A DNA stretch of 34,621 nt, taken from CAYUWM01 sp964448395. Lineage in GTDB: Bacteria > Chloroflexota > Dehalococcoidia > E44-bin15. Positions 7,653 to 16,066 of the stretch are shown here, in pieces. The stretch covers positions 1 to 34,621 of the forward strand of contig CAYUWM010000014.1 of the NCBI GenBank assembly GCA_964448395.1. The letters run 5' to 3'. The notes under the pieces were generated by a model, which did not search any database, was not told the origin of the DNA, and saw nothing but the letters and a program-made list of their open reading frames with translations. The position numbers were made by a program, and so were the translations under genes. How positions within the stretch are numbered: position 1 is the stretch's first letter; the number at the start of each line of letters is the position of its first letter.

Positions 7653-7661
7653 CTCTCACCA

Positions 7662-9292
7662 TCACCTCTGCAATTGGACACTGAGCCGACAGTCGGGACA
7701 GAGTTCAGTCCATCCCATTTCCCCGTTGCCCATGCTTTGAAGACGGGCCTTTAACCTCTCCATCATCGACCTTGGCGCAACGTACCCGCCGCACCGATGG
7801 CATTTAATAAAACTATCTTCGAACAACACGGTTGGACTAGCGCCCAACTCGCTCAACGCCAGGACTTTATCCAGCTCCACACACCCCTCGGGACAGGTAT
7901 TCACACATACCCCGCAACCGACACATAAGTCGTATTTAAAGGATATGCTGTAGCCATCGGAGCCGCTATCGGTTATCACGGTTATCGCATCCGTCGGACA
8001 ATTGAGGGCGCACAGGCCGCAACCGGTACACTTATCGCCGTCGAGTTTAACCATCCCGAAGGACACCATTCCACTCGTGACCCTTCCTTCGGCAGGTTGA
8101 GGTAGCCTGCCTGCCATCCATTTAATCAACTCATGAAGTTGCTGTCCCTCGACGCCGGGTGTAACGTCACCTGTACTCGCGAACGACGTCGGCGGCAGGC
8201 CCGCTATCTTGTCTACGAACCGTCCCAATTCAAGCTGAACGATGTCACCAGCGTCCTTGCCCATCTCGAATAGCTTAACCCGATGCCCCCCGATACCCCA
8301 GAGGTCAAGCAGTTCCTGTACGAATCCGATATGCCCGCGCCACGGCTCCCCCTCGGCCCCACTGCGGTACATCTCACCGCTATGAACAAGGGCCAGCCCC
8401 TGAGCCCCCATAGCTAGGGCACGCAGCATCAGCAGAGGTGAGGCCATATACAGAGAGGGCAGCTTCACAGGCAGCACATTCAGCGGGAACCGCAGCCGTC
8501 CATCGCCGTTCTGTCCGCAGCCTGAGCCCCGGTCGGTAAAAGCGACTATCCGTGGCTCCATCTGGACGTCCGGACACGTCAGGAGCCCTTCAAGCTCCCT
8601 GTCCAGTTCCTGCAGCGAGAACGTGGGATAAGACACCGCCCCACGGGGGCATACGGCGACACAGGCGCCGCACCCCGTACAGGCGTCTTGAGAGATATCA
8701 ACTGTATTTTCTTCGATCGCTACGGCGCCGTGGGGGCATGCATCCCGGCACAGGCTACACTTGAGACCACCGCTGCACAGCGAGGTGTCGATCAACGGAA
8801 CGACCCTGTACTGCGGCAGCAGCATCGCGGTCAGCTCACGCCTGCCGATCTCTCCGGCGGGTTTCTCGATGCACATTCTGAGGTTTTGCTGTGCAACCCC
8901 CTTGAAACCCCTTGCCCGCCTGACCTGCGCCCACAGCAGNNNNNNNNNNTCACCCTCTGCGTAGCTTCCTCTACGGTGAAGCCGGCAGCCGATTCTTCCA
9001 TCAGCGGCAGTACCCTCGCCGCAAACGGGTTGACGGGGCATTTAGCTTCATCTTCCCACACTCTCAGCCTGGGCCTGAGGTCGGAACAGGCCCCTATCAC
9101 CACCGAGCGCAGTCCTGCCTCTGCCGCAACGCGCTTAAGCACCTGCGGCTGGCACAGGTCATCACCGATAACCACCCTCACATCGGGGGCCATCTCGCCG
9201 ATGAAGTGAACGATATCGTCCATATCCACCTTATCGGTCACCCGACCGTGGCATCTGCACAGGATGATTCCGTCAAGCGCTTGCTCTATCAA
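7662..9292 (-). CDS. HdrA/MvhD-like multi-ferredoxin protein, interrupted by an assembly gap
   Basis: One gene split by ten N at 8940-8949. The two sides are in different frames, and continuity needs a true gap length of 2 modulo 3, so 10 is only a placeholder. The start is TTG at 9292 with GGAG upstream. The N-terminal part (ILCRCHG to VVIGACSD) resembles the N-terminal domain of heterodisulfide reductase subunit A. After the gap come two ferredoxin motifs (CSGGLKCSLCRDACP, CTGCGACVAVCP), an MvhD-like segment (IVAFTDRGSGCGQNG onward), two more ferredoxin motifs (CTGCGLCALNCP, CVGCGVCVNTCP) and a C-terminal zinc-ribbon-like pair (CHRCGG, CPDC). No FAD-binding GxGxxG domain of true HdrA is visible. 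It is probably a cytoplasmic electron-wiring subunit linking the NrfD complex to ferredoxin or to the HdrD-like protein. It lies 21 bases after the NrfD gene. Confidence 0.82.
8940..8949. other. Assembly gap (10 N) inside the HdrA-like gene
   Basis: Run of exactly ten N. The reading frame on each side shows that the true length is not ten bases. Confidence 0.97.
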
Positions 9293-9313
9293 CTCAAATA
9301 GTCTCCGTTTGCC

Positions 9314-10717
9314 TCAACTGCCCTCCGCAGGCTTGTCAGGCTCCTCAGGCATATCAGCTGGCTGGATATCAGGCTCTGCCTGCTCACTGTCCTCAGAAGG
9401 TGCTTCAGCCTGCTCACCGCCCTCAGCAGCGGCCGGCTCCGCCTGCTGCGCGGGCTCGGTAGCCGGCTCAGCACCGGCCTCGGCCACCTCCGCCGCTTCC
9501 GTCGGGGCGGATACCTCCGGCGGCGCGCTCTTCAGCTTAAAGGCGGCCTTCTCCTCCTCGGTCTTCTCCGGGAGCACATTCATGTACTTCAAGCCGAGAA
9601 GGAACAGCAGTGTAATGAAAGAGATTATGCCTATGGCCAGGAATATCTCGACGAACGTCAGCGAGAAACTGCCCACCGCCCCGTACACCCCCTCGATATG
9701 TCCCGGGTAGTAGTGCTGGGGATAGGCCGCCCCCGGTATCACCAGATAGTAACGCTCGAAGAAGATGCCAATTACCACTGACGCCGCGGCGATGAAGACC
9801 CACTTGAGCGACTTCTTCAGGCGCGGGTTGAGCAGTATCGACAGCGGCACCACCGCCACCAGTCCTATCTGGAAAGCCCAGAAGATCCAGCTGAACTTGC
9901 CGGTGAGCAGGAACATGGTCGCCTCCCGGTGCGGCGAATACACGTGCGTCAACTTGTCCACCAAGATCAGGCCGACGAGTACCGCAATGAAGACCACCAA
10001 CAACCGCCCGAGCGAGGTTATCATATCCTTCCTCAGGTCCCGCCCGGTAGCTTTTAAGGTCAATACTGTGGCCACTATCAGCAAGGCCAGACCCGACGTT
10101 ATCGCCGCGGCGAGGAACTCAAGGGGCTTGATGGGGGAGAACCACGCTTCTCTGGCGGCAATGAAACCGAATATCGCCCCCGTGCCCATGTGCACCAGGG
10201 CCGCCCAGCTGATCGCCAAAATGCCCATTCGTTTACATAACTTCTGGTTGCCGGAGAATATGATACCCAGGTATACCACGCTGATGACCAGATAACCGCC
10301 GTACAGCACGCCGTTGACGGCGAACATGGAGGTCATGTTATTCAAGTAGAAGAACATGAACAGCCGCCAGAACTTCTCGGGGCGGCCCAGGTCCCCTATG
10401 ATGGCGATCATGGCGCCGATGATAAGGACTATCGCCAGCAGCACCGCCATCCGGGCTATCGGCTTGTACTCCTCCTTGCCGAAGACATAGGTCAGCGTGG
10501 AGAGGATAAGCGAGCCGGCACTGAGCCCGATAAGGTAGATGAGCAGCGTTACCGGCATGCCCCAGGGGATCGTATTACTGCCGCCGAATGTCTGGTGCCC
10601 CTGGACATAGGAGATGGCGAAGCAGGCCAGCCCGATGAGCGACAGGACAGAAAGAACAACCACCGATATACGGTAGTTCCTCGATTTGCCCCTGATACTT
10701 ACAAAATTAAGGTCCAC
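9314..10717 (-). CDS. NrfD/PsrC-family quinone-interacting membrane subunit with acidic tail
   Basis: 467 residues. The start is GTG at 10717, preceded by GAGG, nine bases after the ferredoxin subunit stop. The core (about residues 1-385) has roughly ten hydrophobic helices with typical NrfD features (PWGMPVTLLIYLIGLSAGS, GDLGRPEKFWR, FFERYYLVIPG and YPGHIEGVYGAVGSFSLT). Such subunits exchange electrons with menaquinone and some may move protons. The last 80 or so residues are a hydrophilic Ala/Glu/Pro-rich extension (TEEEKAAFKLKS to PEEPDKPAEGS), uncommon for this family. The membrane-bound HdrD-like protein of the same operon has a similar Pro/Glu-rich tail. It probably anchors the molybdoenzyme and ferredoxin subunits encoded just upstream. 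Confidence 0.92.
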   Translation of the reverse strand: MDLNFVSIRGKSRNYRISVVVLSVLSLIGLACFAISYVQGHQTFGGSNTIPWGMPVTLLIYLIGLSAGSLILSTLTYVFGKEEYKPIARMAVLLAIVLIIGAMIAIIGDLGRPEKFWRLFMFFYLNNMTSMFAVNGVLYGGYLVISVVYLGIIFSGNQKLCKRMGILAISWAALVHMGTGAIFGFIAAREAWFSPIKPLEFLAAAITSGLALLIVATVLTLKATGRDLRKDMITSLGRLLVVFIAVLVGLILVDKLTHVYSPHREATMFLLTGKFSWIFWAFQIGLVAVVPLSILLNPRLKKSLKWVFIAAASVVIGIFFERYYLVIPGAAYPQHYYPGHIEGVYGAVGSFSLTFVEIFLAIGIISFITLLFLLGLKYMNVLPEKTEEEKAAFKLKSAPPEVSAPTEAAEVAEAGAEPATEPAQQAEPAAAEGGEQAEAPSEDSEQAEPDIQPADMPEEPDKPAEGS

Positions 10718-10726
10718 TCGCGCCTC

Positions 10727-11413
10727 TTACTTAGACAGATAGTACACCTTGGGCTCGGTGCCCATACTCTCGCGCAGCCTGAACGAGTCCCTGCTATCCA
10801 GCAGCTGCGAAACGCCGCTGTGGGGGTCATCCAGGTCCCCGAAGGTTCTCGATTTGGTAGGACAGGCCTCGACACAGGCGGGCACCACGTCAACGCCGAT
10901 AACCTTCCCATCCTTTAGCCCCTGCTCTATGCGGTGATAACAGAACGTGCATTTCTCCACCACCCCGTGCGTGCGGCGGGGGAAAGGCCACGGGCCGATG
11001 AGCGTTCGGTCGAGGGGAGGGTCGGGACGGTGGTACTCCTTCTCCTCCTGATCCTTGTAGTTGTAGTTCCTGACACCGTAGGGGCAGGCGGCGATGCAGT
11101 ACTTGCAGCCGATACAGCGGCGGAAATTCTGCATGACGATGCCGTCCTCCCGACGGTAGGTCGCCTTGGCGGGGCAGACCTGCACGCAGGGGGGGTTATC
11201 GCAATGCATGCACGGCATCGGTATCATCTCGATGTTCACCGAGGGATACTCACCGTGGCTGGCGGCGATCACCTTGTTCCAGTACGGTGCCGTCCTCCGC
11301 GCGTTCTCCTCCGGGGAGCCGTGCGGTACGTTGTTCTCCTCCTTACACGCGACGGTACACGCCTGGCAGCCGGTACACTTGTCCAGGTCTATGACCATTC
11401 CCCATCTAGCCAT
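10727..11413 (-). CDS. Four-cluster ferredoxin subunit of a molybdopterin oxidoreductase (PsrB/DmsB type)
   Basis: 228-residue electron-transfer subunit with sixteen Cys in four [4Fe-4S] motifs: CTGCQACTVACKEEN, CMHCDNPPCVQVCP, CIGCKYCIAACPYG, and CTFC with the late CVEACP. The opening WGMVIDLDKCTGCQAC is typical for the family. It carries electrons between the NrfD membrane subunit (9 bases downstream) and the molybdenum subunit (8 bases upstream). It has no signal sequence, as usual for partners co-exported with a Tat substrate. The start ATG has AGG six to seven bases upstream. Confidence 0.95.
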   Translation of the reverse strand: MARWGMVIDLDKCTGCQACTVACKEENNVPHGSPEENARRTAPYWNKVIAASHGEYPSVNIEMIPMPCMHCDNPPCVQVCPAKATYRREDGIVMQNFRRCIGCKYCIAACPYGVRNYNYKDQEEKEYHRPDPPLDRTLIGPWPFPRRTHGVVEKCTFCYHRIEQGLKDGKVIGVDVVPACVEACPTKSRTFGDLDDPHSGVSQLLDSRDSFRLRESMGTEPKVYYLSK

Positions 11414-11421
11414 CTATCGCC

Positions 11422-13812
11422 TCATGCCCTGCAAACTCTAACCCTGGTGTTGAAGAATGCCGACTGGCCGCTCAACCTATCGTAATCCACCCCGATAATG
11501 TCGTTAGGATTCACGCCCACGCCGTCCGCCCATTGGCCACAGCTGTAATGACCCTGACCACATGCGATGGCCACCACGCCGGGGTGAATCCCCTCGAAGA
11601 CCCGCGCCATGGCCTTGAGCCTGCCGTATCGAGATTCAACCCATACCCAGGCTAAATCTTTAATCCCCAGCTCGTCGGCTGTCTTCTTGTTTATCTCCAC
11701 GAAGTTATCCCAGCCTTGGCCATGCATCACCATGTAGATCTCCTGCGCCCAAGGGTAGTTCTGGTCACCGTTCTCTATATCCATCAGCGGGTGATATGTC
11801 GCCAATACGTAGGGATAATCCCCCGCGCTGCCCAAGAACTCGACATCCTCGTAATGCGGCAGGCAATCCAACTGGCCAACCGCCGCGCCGCCGTCCTTCA
11901 GCAACGTCTCCATATTGCCAGAGCGGAACTCGAACTTGCCCGAAGGGGTAACGAACACCCTGTCGTATTTATAGTATTCATAGTCCGGGCCGACCCACAC
12001 GCCGTTCTGGCGAAACTCGCTCCACGGTATGAGGTCTTCAGTCCTGAACCTCACAAAGCCTTCTGCACTATCGCCCATGCCGGAGAACGACTCCGTTACG
12101 CTGCCGCCCACCTGCCGGGCCAGCTCGAAGACGATGTCCCCCATCGGTTTCGATTCATGCAACGCCTGCACCGCCGGCTGTTTTATCTTCACCTCGGTGA
12201 ATCCCGACCCCGGCGGACACTGCTCGTACGCCCAGTCCTCCAGCAGGGTGCAGGCCGGCAGCACGATATCGGCGTAATCAGCCATCTCGGTCAGAGCAGG
12301 GGAGACGTGGACATAAAACGGGATGTTCGCCATCGCATTGTTCCACCGGCCGGTACCGGGCGCCGACATATTGAAATTGCTGTTGAAGCCTATCGCCATC
12401 TCTACGGCATAGGGGCTGTTCCCCAGTATGGAGTCCGCCACCTGGTTGGTGGCCACGCTCGCCGCCGGGAAGCTCTGCGTCTTCCGCAGGTCCAGCGCCG
12501 GCTGGGCTGTGCCATCCAGCGCAATGCTGTCCTCGACCACCTCCGGCATCGCCCTGTAATCCGGGTTCTCCTGATACAGCACCCCCCCGGGTATATCTAT
12601 GCTGCCCACCAAGGCGTTGAGACAGAAGATGGCGTAGCTGGTATATGAGCCGTTAGGCCAGCAGGTGGCGCCGCGCCCCCTCCAAGCGATGGCTGGCTTG
12701 GTCCGGGCGAACTCCCGCGCTATCCTGCGGATGACATCGGCATCAACGCCCGTTATAACTGCCACCCTGTCCGGGCCGTAGTCGCTTAGCACTAGGGCCT
12801 TGTACTCATCGAAACCAAAGGTCCAGTCCTCGATGAAGGAAGCGTCATACAGCCCCTCATCGATAATCACGTTGGCGATAGCCATTGCCAGTGCGCCGTC
12901 GGTGCCGGGATTGATCGGTATCCACTCGTCAGCCTTGGCAGCGGTGACCGAGTAGCGGGGGTCGACCATGACCACCTTCGCCCGGTTGGGCCTCTCGCGG
13001 CGCATATGCCCCCACATCCTCAGGTTGCGGGACAGCGGCTTTTGCGACTCCACGATGCCCGCCCCGAAGGAGAGGATGTAGTTGGTATGCTTCAGATCGT
13101 AAGCGCTGTGGGTGTAATGCCCATCAGCCATCCACTCACCGACCTTTTCAGCCTCGTTATCCAGTGCATTCTCGGAGACGACGTTGGGGGTGCCGTAAGC
13201 GCTGGCGAAGCGGTGAATCAGGTCATCGTTGCTGGTGCTGTTCAATCCCAGAAGCAGCAGCAGCTTGTGCGGCTGTCCCCCACTGCGGAGGGACTTCAGA
13301 TGGGCGCCTATCTCACTCAATGCCTCGCCCCACGATATGGGTGCCCACCCCGGATCGATCCCCTTCCCCTTCTGCGAGTTTGTCCTCTTCAACGGTCCGT
13401 CGACGCGATTGGGGTTGTACAGCACCTGCAGGCCGATATGGGAACGGGGACAGGTCTCACCGTCGGAGACCTTGGACAGCGGGTTGCTGGCAATCCTCAC
13501 CGCGTGACCGTTAACCACCCTTACCTTGGTAGCGCAACGCGTGGGGCAATTTAGGCACGACGTGGCGACCCAATCCTCGGTGATCTCCTCATAGATGTTG
13601 TCGGGGGGCGAAACGAGGCTGAACTCGGGGCGCTTGAGAACATAGCCAGCGGTAGCAGCAGCGGCAGTCGCCGCCGTAACACCAAGAAAAGCCCTCCTGC
13701 TCATACCTGAGCGAGGGGGCTTCCTTTGTTCGATACTGTGTATATTACTGTTGGGTTGTGATTTCGGCTCTGAGTAACCGCTGTCCTGCAGATCTTCTGG
13801 TTCCTGCTTCAT
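11422..13812 (-). CDS. Tat-exported molybdopterin oxidoreductase, PsrA/PhsA-like catalytic subunit
   Basis: 796 residues. A long N-region precedes the twin-arginine signal (MSRRAFLGVTAA, RR at 39-40) and an Ala-rich helix, so the enzyme should be exported folded. The [4Fe-4S] ligands are C86, C89, C93 and C121. Domains with the molybdopterin dinucleotide signatures follow (VMVDPRYSVTAAKADEWIPI; WRGRGATCWPNGSYTSYAIF). The place where PsrA/PhsA/FdhG carry the Cys or Sec molybdenum ligand reads ENALDNEAEK (about 214-223), with no Cys; Asp218 is the best-aligned candidate by eye. It is the first gene of the six-gene redox operon. Likely substrates include sulfur or other oxyanions, but none can be assigned. 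A start at Met37 (the MSRR position) is possible but has no better ribosome site. Confidence 0.92.
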   Translation of the reverse strand: MKQEPEDLQDSGYSEPKSQPNSNIHSIEQRKPPRSGMSRRAFLGVTAATAAAATAGYVLKRPEFSLVSPPDNIYEEITEDWVATSCLNCPTRCATKVRVVNGHAVRIASNPLSKVSDGETCPRSHIGLQVLYNPNRVDGPLKRTNSQKGKGIDPGWAPISWGEALSEIGAHLKSLRSGGQPHKLLLLLGLNSTSNDDLIHRFASAYGTPNVVSENALDNEAEKVGEWMADGHYTHSAYDLKHTNYILSFGAGIVESQKPLSRNLRMWGHMRRERPNRAKVVMVDPRYSVTAAKADEWIPINPGTDGALAMAIANVIIDEGLYDASFIEDWTFGFDEYKALVLSDYGPDRVAVITGVDADVIRRIAREFARTKPAIAWRGRGATCWPNGSYTSYAIFCLNALVGSIDIPGGVLYQENPDYRAMPEVVEDSIALDGTAQPALDLRKTQSFPAASVATNQVADSILGNSPYAVEMAIGFNSNFNMSAPGTGRWNNAMANIPFYVHVSPALTEMADYADIVLPACTLLEDWAYEQCPPGSGFTEVKIKQPAVQALHESKPMGDIVFELARQVGGSVTESFSGMGDSAEGFVRFRTEDLIPWSEFRQNGVWVGPDYEYYKYDRVFVTPSGKFEFRSGNMETLLKDGGAAVGQLDCLPHYEDVEFLGSAGDYPYVLATYHPLMDIENGDQNYPWAQEIYMVMHGQGWDNFVEINKKTADELGIKDLAWVWVESRYGRLKAMARVFEGIHPGVVAIACGQGHYSCGQWADGVGVNPNDIIGVDYDRLSGQSAFFNTRVRVCRA

Positions 13813-13979
13813 AAGCTTCTAAGATCCCTCTATTCAGCCACAGCCAACCACCTCAGCCCATAAAAACGTTCCAGCAGTAAGTTTATCATATAATTTGGCC
13901 ATTATCAAGATGATTTGTGCTTTTTATCACAGAAATATAGAACCGCCCAGATAATTCTCGAAGACACCTCCCGAGGCGG

Positions 13980-14423
13980 CTACTCCAGTACAATATCTCC
14001 GCTCTTGCCGCCGCTCTTCCGCACTAGGCGGATATTCTCAATCCTGATTCCCCGCTCTACGGCCTTGCACATATCGTAAATGGTGAGAGCGGTTACCGCT
14101 ACCGCCGTAAGCGCCTCCATCTCCACACCGGTCTTGCCGGTGCACTTCACCCGCGCTGTGACCTCCACGCCCCTGTCAATCAAATCGAACTCTATTTTGA
14201 CCTCGTCGAGTGCCAAGTGATGGCACATGGGAATCATCTGGGAGGTCTGCTTGGCCGCCGTTATCCCCGCCACCTGCGCCACAGTGAGCGTCTCCCCCTT
14301 GGGCAACTTCCCTTCTTTGAGTTTGGAGAGGGTATCGGGTTTCATCACCACTACACCTTTGGCTACCGCCTCCCGCGCGGTGGGCTCTTTAGCGCTGACA
14401 TCCACCATCCTCGTCGGTTCCAT
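13980..14423 (-). CDS. moaC: Cyclic pyranopterin monophosphate synthase MoaC
   Basis: 147 residues. It converts the MoaA product to cyclic pyranopterin monophosphate in molybdenum cofactor synthesis. Family motifs: MVDVSAKEPTAREAVAKG near the N-terminus, MIPMCHHLAL at 63-72, GVEMEALTAV, and the catalytic Asp117/Lys120 in ALTIYDMCKA. Its ATG directly abuts the moaA stop codon (TAGATG), so the two are translationally coupled. The molybdoenzyme gene starts 167 bases downstream on the same strand. Confidence 0.97.
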   Translation of the reverse strand: MEPTRMVDVSAKEPTAREAVAKGVVVMKPDTLSKLKEGKLPKGETLTVAQVAGITAAKQTSQMIPMCHHLALDEVKIEFDLIDRGVEVTARVKCTGKTGVEMEALTAVAVTALTIYDMCKAVERGIRIENIRLVRKSGGKSGDIVLE

Positions 14424-15401
14424 CTAACCTCCCACCTGGCTCATTGTCCACCCCGTCGGGTAAACGCCCTCACTCAGGCGATGGCGTCTCGGCTTCCGGG
14501 CTACCGCCTGCTGGATAAGCCCTTTCAGTTCCTCGATAGAGGCCCCACTGCGCAGGGACTCTCTGAGGTCAACCTCATCATCGCTCATCAGGCATGGCCG
14601 CAGTTTGCCGTCAACTGTCAGGCGCATCCGATTGCAGTTGAAGCAAATGTGCTCGGTTATGGGGCTGATGAACCCTATCGTGCCCGATGCCCCGTTAAAT
14701 CTGAAATACTTGGCCGGGCCGTTGCCCCGTTTGGGTAGACATGGCTCCAGTTCCCCCAGAGTGTGAAGCCGCTCCATGACCTCACTGGTGGGCACAAACG
14801 AGAGTTTTTTCCCCTCACCTATGGGCATCTGCTCGATGAATCTGACGTTCCAACCATCTTCGATTGTGCAGCGGGCTAAGCCGATAACCTCATTATCGTT
14901 CACCCCTCTGATCACCACCATGTTTATTTTAACCGGGTCAAGTCCCGACTCCTTCGCCGCAGCGATACCATCGAGAACGTCATTCTGCCTATCATGCCTC
15001 GTAATCCGGGTAAACCTCTCCCTATCCAGCGAATCGAGACTTATATTGACCCTGTCCAGCCCCGCCGCTTTGAGAGAATCGGCATGCTGTCGTAACAGGA
15101 CCCCGTTAGTGGTCATGGATATATCATCAATCCCTTCTATATTCGAGAGCATTCCCACCAACCGGGTTAAGTGCGCCCTAACCAGCGGCTCACCCCCGGT
15201 AAGCCTGATTTTATTCATGCCCAGAGCGGCAGCAGCCTGAGCAACCCGGTAGATCTCTTCATAGCGCAGCACATCCTCGTGTAATAAGTGGTTAACACCC
15301 TCGGGAGGCATGCAGTAGATACAGCGCAGATTGCAACGGTCGGTAACCGAAATCCTGAGGTAATTTATCGGCCGCTGCGATGAATCGTAGAGTTCGGTCA
15401 A
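14424..15401 (-). CDS. moaA: GTP 3',8-cyclase MoaA
   Basis: 325-residue radical SAM enzyme for the first step of molybdenum cofactor synthesis. The N-terminal cluster ligands are C23, C27 and C30 (DRCNLRCIYC); the C-terminal GTP-binding cluster ligands are C253, C256 and C270 (CFNCNRMRLTVDGKLRPC). It ends in the conserved Gly-Gly (324-325) needed for catalysis in this family. LTGGEPL and ISLDSL are in place. It is coupled to moaC. A likely own promoter lies at 15452-15480 and a GC hairpin in its leader, so it can be transcribed apart from rdgB upstream. Confidence 0.97.
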   Translation of the reverse strand: MTELYDSSQRPINYLRISVTDRCNLRCIYCMPPEGVNHLLHEDVLRYEEIYRVAQAAAALGMNKIRLTGGEPLVRAHLTRLVGMLSNIEGIDDISMTTNGVLLRQHADSLKAAGLDRVNISLDSLDRERFTRITRHDRQNDVLDGIAAAKESGLDPVKINMVVIRGVNDNEVIGLARCTIEDGWNVRFIEQMPIGEGKKLSFVPTSEVMERLHTLGELEPCLPKRGNGPAKYFRFNGASGTIGFISPITEHICFNCNRMRLTVDGKLRPCLMSDDEVDLRESLRSGASIEELKGLIQQAVARKPRRHRLSEGVYPTGWTMSQVGG

Positions 15402-15420
15402 CTTCTTTCTTCTATACCTA

Positions 15421-15446
15421 TCGGGGGCTATCCTTCTGTACCCCCG
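15421..15446 (-). other. GC-rich hairpin in the moaA leader
   Basis: On the minus strand CGGGGG and CCCCCG flank a loop of about 13 bases between the predicted promoter and the moaA start. There is no T-run behind it, so it is not a classic terminator. It is too small for a known molybdenum-cofactor riboswitch. A regulatory role is speculative. Confidence 0.3.
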
Positions 15447-15451
15447 CTTAT

Positions 15452-15480
15452 ATTATAGCAGCTTTACAGTTCTTTATTAA
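15452..15480 (-). promoter_or_regulatory. Possible promoter for moaAC
   Basis: On the minus strand TTAATA (15480-15475) and a perfect TATAAT (15457-15452) are spaced by 17 bases. It overlaps the rdgB stop codon and lies about 50 bases before the moaA start. Confidence 0.45.
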
Positions 15481-16066
15481 TCAGTATGTTGCGTGCTTCC
15501 ATTGCCGCCCTGCCCCGGTGGCTTAACCGGTTCTTCTGTTCCATAGACAGCTCCGCCATAGTCTTATCCAGTTCCGGCAGATAGAACACGGGATCGTAAC
15601 CGAAGCCGCCCGCACCTTTCGGCTCAAATGTTATGATTCCGGGGCACTCGCCCTGACACAGCGTTACCTCCCCGTCCGGCGAGGCGACGGCGATGATGCA
15701 CCTGAAGCGCGCTCCTCTTTGCTCCCACGGGACATCGGTGATTTTTGCCAGCAGGTATTCGATGCGCTCTCTGTCGGATACCCCTTCCCCTGCATAGCGG
15801 GCGGATAGCACTCCGGGTTCCCCACCCAAAGCATCCACCTCCAGCCCAGAGTCGTCGGCGAGAGCGGTCAAATTGCTCATCAAGGCATAGGCTTTCGCCT
15901 TGAGGACGGCATTCTGCTCCAGGGTCTCCCCAGACTCTTCAACCGGCTGGGTAATCCCTAGTTCGGCAGGTGTGATAATCTCACAGGGGATACCCTCAAG
16001 GAGAACCCGATATTCCCGTACCTTGGCCTTATTATTGGTGCCCAGCAGCAACCTGCCCGAACTCAA
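15464..16066 (-). CDS. rdgB: XTP/dITP diphosphatase (Ham1/RdgB family)
   Basis: 200 residues. It hydrolyses non-canonical purine triphosphates (XTP, dITP) to monophosphates. Motifs: LLLGTNNKAKVREY at the N-terminus, ALADDSGLEVDALGGEPGVLSARYAG in the middle, GFGYDPVF and the late LSHRGRAAM. Its ATG overlaps the stop of the upstream aldolase/phosphatase gene by four bases (ATGA), showing translational coupling. A 62-base gap with its own promoter separates it from moaA. Confidence 0.96.
   Translation of the reverse strand: MSSGRLLLGTNNKAKVREYRVLLEGIPCEIITPAELGITQPVEESGETLEQNAVLKAKAYALMSNLTALADDSGLEVDALGGEPGVLSARYAGEGVSDRERIEYLLAKITDVPWEQRGARFRCIIAVASPDGEVTLCQGECPGIITFEPKGAGGFGYDPVFYLPELDKTMAELSMEQKNRLSHRGRAAMEARNILINKEL

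Noticed and set aside
9264..9710. Plus-strand open frame rich in Ser/Ala/Gly opposite the NrfD tail
   Set aside because: It is a mirror of the low-complexity Ala/Glu/Pro tail on the minus strand and lacks a ribosome site or family pattern.
13813..13979. Possible promoter for the molybdoenzyme operon (TATGAT near 13885 on the minus strand)
   Set aside because: An acceptable -10 exists but no -35 at 16-18 bases; the operon may be read through from moaAC. Not listed as a feature.
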